Of a stretch of 64,000 nt of DNA, positions 60,029-64,000 are shown in pieces. Both the position numbers and the translations under genes were made by a program. Location of the stretch: the NCBI GenBank assembly GCA_038206395.1, contig JBBRAX010000004.1, forward strand, positions 174,701 to 238,700. The letters are read 5' to 3'. Each line of letters starts with the position of its first letter. The first letter of the stretch is position 1. The notes under the pieces are model-generated. The model searched no databases. It saw only the letters and a program-made list of their open reading frames with translations, and was not told the DNA's origin. This stretch comes from JAGSPQ01 sp038206395 (GTDB lineage: Bacteria; Myxococcota; Myxococcia; Myxococcales; Myxococcaceae).

Positions 60029-60786
60029 GGCGCGCGCTCCTTCTTCACGGCTTCACCGGGGCCGGCAGCAGCTGGTCGCCCCTGACGGCGTCGTTGAACT
60101 TCGAGGCAGATTGTCCGGATCTTCCGGGCCATCTCGACGCGGCGTTGCCTGCGCGTTCTGGCCGCCTCGGCTTCGACGCGACGATCGAAGCGTTGGCGGC
60201 GGCGATCACGACACCGACGATGGTGGTCGGCTACTCGCAGGGGGCTCGCCTCGCGCTGGCCCTCGCGGTTCGTCACCCGGCGAAGGTGAGCCGACTCATT
60301 CTCGAGAGCGGAACACCCGGCCTGATCCGTCACCATGACCGCGCGTTGCGCCAGGCGGAAGACGAAGCGCGCGCGGTGCAGATCGAGACCGAAGGCGTCG
60401 AGGCGTTCATTCGCGACTGGGAACGGCTGCCACTCTTCAAGGGCATTCCCCACAGCGACGCGCTGAACGCCCGCCGCCGTTCGCACTCGCCGCAGGGCCT
60501 CGCCGGTGCGCTGCGGTGCATGGGCCTCGGCGTTCAGCCGAGCTTCTGGAGCGATCTTCCCCAGCTCCGCGTGCCCACGCTGCTCATCACCGGCGCGAAC
60601 GACGCGAAGTTCACTGCGATCGCGCGAAAGATGGCCGCCGAGCTGACGCTGGGCTGGCACGTGATCGTCCCGACGGCCGGGCACGCGGTGCACCTCGAAG
60701 CGCCCGAGGACTGGGTGCGCGAGGTGCGCGACTTCGCCCAGGCCGTCTTTTCACACGAGTACCAACAAGAGGAGCAGCGCCCATGA
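60025..60786 (+). CDS. menH: SHCHC synthase, alpha/beta-hydrolase (MenH)
   Basis: A 253-residue alpha/beta-hydrolase fold protein: LLLHGFTGAGSSWSPL near the N-terminus, the nucleophile elbow VVGYSQGARLALALA (Ser about residue 71), FIRDWERLPLF and the catalytic His in PTAGHAVHLEAPEDW (about residue 220). MenH removes pyruvate from SEPHCHC to give SHCHC. Its position between menD and menB, with ATGA overlaps at both ends, supports this over a general esterase role. Confidence 0.92.
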   Translation: MRRALLLHGFTGAGSSWSPLTASLNFEADCPDLPGHLDAALPARSGRLGFDATIEALAAAITTPTMVVGYSQGARLALALAVRHPAKVSRLILESGTPGLIRHHDRALRQAEDEARAVQIETEGVEAFIRDWERLPLFKGIPHSDALNARRRSHSPQGLAGALRCMGLGVQPSFWSDLPQLRVPTLLITGANDAKFTAIARKMAAELTLGWHVIVPTAGHAVHLEAPEDWVREVRDFAQAVFSHEYQQEEQRP

Positions 60787-61610
60787 AGCCGGAATGGAAG
60801 GTCGACGCCTCAGGCAAGAAGTTCGAGGACGTTCGCTACGAGAAGTGGAACGGCATCGCGAAGATCACCATCAACCGGCCTGAGGTGCGCAACGCCTTCC
60901 GGCCGCAGACGCTGTTCGAGCTCCAGGCGGCGTTCACCGATGCGCGCGAGGACTCGAAGGTCGGCGTGATCGTGTTGACGGGCGAAGGCGATCAAGCGTT
61001 CTGCTCGGGTGGCGATCAGCGCGTGCGTGGCGCGGAAGGCTACGTCGGTGCAGACGGCGTCCCGCGGCTCAACGTGCTCGATCTGCAGAAGCAGATTCGT
61101 TCGCTGCCGAAGCCGGTGGTGGCGATGGTCGCGGGCTTCGCGATCGGCGGCGGCCACGTGCTGCACCTCGTTTGCGATCTGTCGATCGCGGCAGACAACG
61201 CCCGCTTCGGCCAGACGGGCCCGAAGGTCGGCAGCTTCGATGGTGGCTTTGGCGCGTCGTACCTCGCGTCGGTGGTTGGCCAGAAGAAGGCGCGCGAGAT
61301 CTGGTTTCTCTGCCGTCAGTACGACGCGCAGCAGGCGCTGCAGATGGGGCTCGTGAACACCGTCGTCCCGTTGAAGGACCTCGAGGCCGAGACAGTGCAG
61401 TGGTGCCAGGAAATGCTGCAGCACTCGCCGCTTTCGCTGCGCCTGCTGAAGTCGTCGTTCAACGCGGCGCTGGACGGCCAGGCGGGAATCCAGGAGCTCG
61501 CCGGCAACGCGACCCTGCTCTACTACATGAGCGAAGAGGCCCAGGAAGGGAAGAAGGCCTACCTCGAGCGGCGCAAGCCTGACTTCTCGAAGTTCCCGAG
61601 GCGGCCGTGA
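60783..61610 (+). CDS. menB: 1,4-dihydroxy-2-naphthoyl-CoA synthase
   Basis: A 275-residue crotonase-fold enzyme with MenB-specific features: the start FEDVRYEKWNGIAKITINRP, FCSGGDQRVRGAEGYVGADG (about residues 74-93) where MenB has its bicarbonate/anion site, GFAIGGGHVLHLVCDLSIAA and PKVGSFDGGFGASYLASVVG (about 149-168). The end (KPDFSKFPRRP) is the conserved MenB tail. It closes the second ring of the naphthoquinone from o-succinylbenzoyl-CoA. ATG overlaps menH by four bases; the end overlaps menA by four bases. Confidence 0.95.
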   Translation: MKPEWKVDASGKKFEDVRYEKWNGIAKITINRPEVRNAFRPQTLFELQAAFTDAREDSKVGVIVLTGEGDQAFCSGGDQRVRGAEGYVGADGVPRLNVLDLQKQIRSLPKPVVAMVAGFAIGGGHVLHLVCDLSIAADNARFGQTGPKVGSFDGGFGASYLASVVGQKKAREIWFLCRQYDAQQALQMGLVNTVVPLKDLEAETVQWCQEMLQHSPLSLRLLKSSFNAALDGQAGIQELAGNATLLYYMSEEAQEGKKAYLERRKPDFSKFPRRP

Positions 61611-62479
61611 CCTCAGCGATCTGGTGGCAGGCAGCGCGTCCGAAGACCCTCGTTGCTGGCGTGGTGCCGGTGGCGGTGGGCTCGGCGCTCGCGCTGCGCG
61701 ACGGAGCCTTTCTTCCGATCGCCGCGGGCATGGCATTGCTCGGCGCACTGCTGATCCAGATCGGCACCAACCTCACCAACGACTACTTTGACTTCGTGCG
61801 CGGCGCGGACACGGCCGATCGCCTGGGGCCGGCGCGGGTGACGCAGCAGGGTTTGTTGAAGCCGAAAGCGGTGAAGGCGGGCGCGTTCGTCTGCTTCGCC
61901 CTGGCAGTGGTGGTGGGGCTGTACCTCGTGTCCGTCGGCGGCTGGCCCATTCTGGTGATCGGCATCGCGTCGGTGATCGCGGGCTACGCGTACACGGGTG
62001 GGCCGTATCCGCTCGGGTACCACGGGCTGGGCGACGTGTTCGTGCTCGTGTTCTTCGGGCTCGTCGCGGTGGGCGGCACGTATTTTCTTCAGGCGCACGC
62101 GATCACCCCGACGGCATTGCTCGCGGCGATTCCCGTCGGGACGCTGGGCGTGGCGTTGCTGGCGGTGAACAACGTGCGCGACGCGGCGACCGATGCGCGC
62201 GCCGGAAAGAAGACGCTGGTGGTGCGATTCGGCACGGGGTTCGGGCGGGCGGAGTGGGTGGCGATGGTCGTGGTGGCGTTCGCGATTCCGGTCGCGCTGT
62301 GGGCGGCGGGCTGGGCGAGCGTGGCGGTGTTGTTGCCCTTGTTGGCGCTGCCGCTGGTGATTGCTCCGTTCAGGCTGGTGCGCAACCAGAGTGGGGCGGT
62401 GCTGAACAATGCGCTCGCCGCGACGGCGCGCCTGCAGCTGGTGTTCGGGTTGCTCTTTGCCGTGGGGCTGGCGCGATGA
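61607..62479 (+). CDS. menA: 1,4-dihydroxy-2-naphthoate polyprenyltransferase
   Basis: A 290-residue integral membrane prenyltransferase of the UbiA superfamily with eight or nine hydrophobic segments. The first Asp-rich motif is NLTNDYFDFVRGAD (about residues 55-68), followed by the RVTQQGLLKP segment. The second Asp-rich site is NNVRDAATDARAGKKTLVVR (about 187-206). It attaches the polyprenyl tail to dihydroxynaphthoate at the inner membrane. It starts with GTG inside the menB stop (GTGA) and ends in the menC start (ATGA). Confidence 0.94.
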   Translation: MTSAIWWQAARPKTLVAGVVPVAVGSALALRDGAFLPIAAGMALLGALLIQIGTNLTNDYFDFVRGADTADRLGPARVTQQGLLKPKAVKAGAFVCFALAVVVGLYLVSVGGWPILVIGIASVIAGYAYTGGPYPLGYHGLGDVFVLVFFGLVAVGGTYFLQAHAITPTALLAAIPVGTLGVALLAVNNVRDAATDARAGKKTLVVRFGTGFGRAEWVAMVVVAFAIPVALWAAGWASVAVLLPLLALPLVIAPFRLVRNQSGAVLNNALAATARLQLVFGLLFAVGLAR

Positions 62480-63498
62480 AGCTTTTGATCTCTTCGCTGC
62501 GGTTCGAGCTGTCGACGCCGATCGTGACGGCGGGCGAGAAGATCTCGGTTCGGGAAGGGTTCCGGGTCGAGGTCGGCGACGCGGAAGGAAGCGGGCAGGG
62601 CGAGGCGACGCCGCTGGTTCACTTCGGCACCGAGTCGTTGGCCCAGACGAGCGCGGCGCTGCTGACGTGGCAGAGCCCGGGTGCGTTGGACAGCGTCGAG
62701 GCGATCGCAGCGGCGACGCAGGTGCTGCAGAAGACTCCAGCGGCGCGGCATGGGCTCGAGCTGGCGTTGCTCGATCGGCTCGCGAAGCTTACGGGTGTTT
62801 CGATCGCGAAGCTGTTGAACGAGCAGGCGCGGCGCGAAGTGCGCTGCGCGGCGTTGATCGACGGAGAGGACGCGGCGTCGCTGGCGAAGGCGGCCGAGCG
62901 CGCGGTGGGGCAGGGCTTCGACGTGCTGAAGGTGAAGGTCGCGGCGCGGATGTTGTCGGTCGACGCGCAGCGGTTGCTCGCTGTACGTCGCGCGGTGGGA
63001 TCGAAGGTGTTGCTGCGAATCGACGCGAATGGCGGTTGGTCAGAAAGCGCGGCGCGCACGGCGCTGCGTGGAATGGAGTCGCTGGAGCTCGAGCTCTGCG
63101 AGCAGCCCGTTGCCGCGGCAGACGTCGGTGGTCTGGGCCGCATTCGCGGAGTCGTGCCGTGCCGAATCGCGGCCGATGAGTCGCTGCTGGTGCGCGAACA
63201 GATCGAGGCCGTGTTCAGCGCGGATCGTCCGCCCGCGGTCGACGTGGTGGTGCTCAAGCCGATGGCGCTGGGTGGCTTGTTGCCGTCGTTGGCGCTGGCG
63301 CGTCGCGCACATGCAGCGGGAGTTGGCGCGTACGTGACGACGCTCCTCGATGGGCCGATTGCGCGGGCGGCCGCGGCCCAGCTGGCGGCGGCGATTCCGC
63401 AGAGTGATTGGGCCAGTGGGCTGGCGACCGCCGAGCTGATGAAAGGCGCGGTGCCCGACGCGTTCACGCCAGAGAAGGGGCGGATCCGGATTCCATGA
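62476..63498 (+). CDS. menC: o-succinylbenzoate synthase
   Basis: A 340-residue enolase-superfamily enzyme. Catalytic Lys residues are in FDVLKVKVAARM (KxK, about residues 151-162). Metal ligands follow in LRIDANGGWSE (Asp), ELCEQPVAA (Glu) and IAADESLL (Asp), and the second base is the Lys of VVVLKPMALGG (about 260). It dehydrates SHCHC to o-succinylbenzoate. Its place between menA and menE, with four-base overlaps on both sides, confirms the role within the broader dipeptide-epimerase-like family. Confidence 0.92.
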   Translation: MKLLISSLRFELSTPIVTAGEKISVREGFRVEVGDAEGSGQGEATPLVHFGTESLAQTSAALLTWQSPGALDSVEAIAAATQVLQKTPAARHGLELALLDRLAKLTGVSIAKLLNEQARREVRCAALIDGEDAASLAKAAERAVGQGFDVLKVKVAARMLSVDAQRLLAVRRAVGSKVLLRIDANGGWSESAARTALRGMESLELELCEQPVAAADVGGLGRIRGVVPCRIAADESLLVREQIEAVFSADRPPAVDVVVLKPMALGGLLPSLALARRAHAAGVGAYVTTLLDGPIARAAAAQLAAAIPQSDWASGLATAELMKGAVPDAFTPEKGRIRIP

Positions 63499-64000
63499 CC
63501 GTGATCGCGTTCCCTGCGTTTCGGGCACAGATCGCCGGGTGGAAGAAGTGGTTGCGGGCGCGCGGGCTCGCGGCGGGATCTCGGGTCGGCGTGCTCGCCG
63601 CGAATCGCGTCGAGACGGTCGCGCTGTTCCTCGCGTGCGGTGAAGTGGGGCTCACGCTCGTGCCGTTCAATGCGCGCCTCACCGCGGGCGAGCTGGCCCC
63701 ACTGGTGACGCAGGCTGCCGCGGCGCTGGTGATCTCGGAGGACGATCGAATTCCTACGGCGATTCCGTTTCCCGTCGTCGCGCCGGCGGAGGATCTGCCT
63801 GAACCTGCGCCCGACGATCAGCCGCTGGCGGCGCTCTTCACCTCGGGCACCACTGGCACGCCGTCGTTGATCGTGCTGACCCACGGGAACTTTCGAGCCA
63901 GCGCGCGCGCGTCGGCGGCGAACCTCGGCGGCGCAGCGGATCAGCGGTGGTTGTTGTGCCTGCCGTTGTTCCACGTCGGCGGGCTGGCGATGGCGCACCG
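63495..64000 (+). CDS. menE: o-succinylbenzoate-CoA ligase, 3' truncated
   Basis: The first 168 residues of an ANL-superfamily ligase are visible; the gene runs off the window. The N-terminal part (LRARGLAAGSRVGVLAANRV, VPFNARLTAGELAPLV) and the phosphate loop LFTSGTTGTPSLIVLTHGNF (about residues 112-131) are typical, with LPLFHVGGLAM following as in MenE. It would activate o-succinylbenzoate with ATP and CoA for menB. The ATG overlaps menC by four bases. Reduced length before motif A3 compared with FadD-like enzymes fits MenE. Confidence 0.9.
   Translation, partial: MTVIAFPAFRAQIAGWKKWLRARGLAAGSRVGVLAANRVETVALFLACGEVGLTLVPFNARLTAGELAPLVTQAAAALVISEDDRIPTAIPFPVVAPAEDLPEPAPDDQPLAALFTSGTTGTPSLIVLTHGNFRASARASAANLGGAADQRWLLCLPLFHVGGLAMAH

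Overview
The window reads as a chromosomal segment of a high-GC Gram-negative bacterium of the Myxococcota (myxobacteria). The evidence is gene content: two secreted metalloproteases ending in MYXO-CTERM-type tails, a TatT-family protein, a TIGR02996-domain protein, many Cys-rich or Gly/Asp-repeat lipoproteins, an FHA-containing sigma-54 activator, an LptD homologue and strong G/C third-position bias. Genes are dense, and many neighbours overlap by 4 bp (ATGA or GTGA). I cannot name a species.

Layout. 1-9.9 kb: partial TatT protein, Cys-rich lipoproteins, radical SAM protein, EamA exporter, lone Flp-type pilin, FAD oxidoreductase, hemerythrin and zinc alcohol dehydrogenase. 9.9-16.3 kb: nucleotidyltransferase, PilZ protein plus receiver, large PAS/GAF hybrid histidine kinase, M14 carboxypeptidase. 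16.3-20.3 kb: accessory island with VapBC, a decayed stretch, and an AbiE type IV toxin-antitoxin locus whose toxin gene is frameshifted; it abuts the 3' end of a tRNA-Gln. 20.4-25.3 kb: the operon gltX-CPBP protease-small secreted protein-(tRNA-Gln), divergent from three coupled genes, two of them paralogous MYXO-CTERM metalloproteases. 25.4-29.7 kb: TonB-dependent receptor with HmuY (haem uptake), SH3-like protein and M48 protease. 29.7-32.0 kb: dihydropyrimidinase and a nitrilase-family amidase, convergent (reductive pyrimidine catabolism). 32-39.4 kb: hydrolase, AMIN-stalk-AMIN protein, LptD, calcium-motif lipoprotein. 39.4-41.8 kb: TetR regulator, enoyl-CoA hydratase and BKACE enzyme behind a 16-bp palindrome. 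41.8-45.4 kb: M23 protease, repeat-rich lipoproteins (one flanked by a 38-bp inverted repeat), sigma-54 activator. 45.5-53 kb: icd, mdh, TIGR02996 protein, small membrane and zinc-ribbon proteins, acyl-CoA ligase, citrate synthase. 53-55.6 kb: coupled VTT membrane protein, DUF99 (endonuclease V-like), RNA ligase, AbiEii-like nucleotidyltransferase. 55.6-64 kb: aroF-type DAHP synthase and ubiE/menG on the minus strand, divergent from menF-menD-menH-menB-menA-menC-menE; menE runs off the edge.

Functional themes: the right end makes menaquinone from chorismate, with chorismate supply (DAHP synthase) and the final methyltransferase in the divergent operon. The middle holds central carbon metabolism (icd, mdh, gltA) and envelope biogenesis (lptD, AMIN protein). 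The most novel-looking units are the DUF99/RNA ligase/nucleotidyltransferase cassette (candidate nucleic-acid repair system), the inverted-repeat-flanked lipoprotein gene, the CPBP protease close to two MYXO-CTERM substrates, and the island with a broken AbiEii toxin. All calls come from reading sequence and translations by eye; no database search was run.
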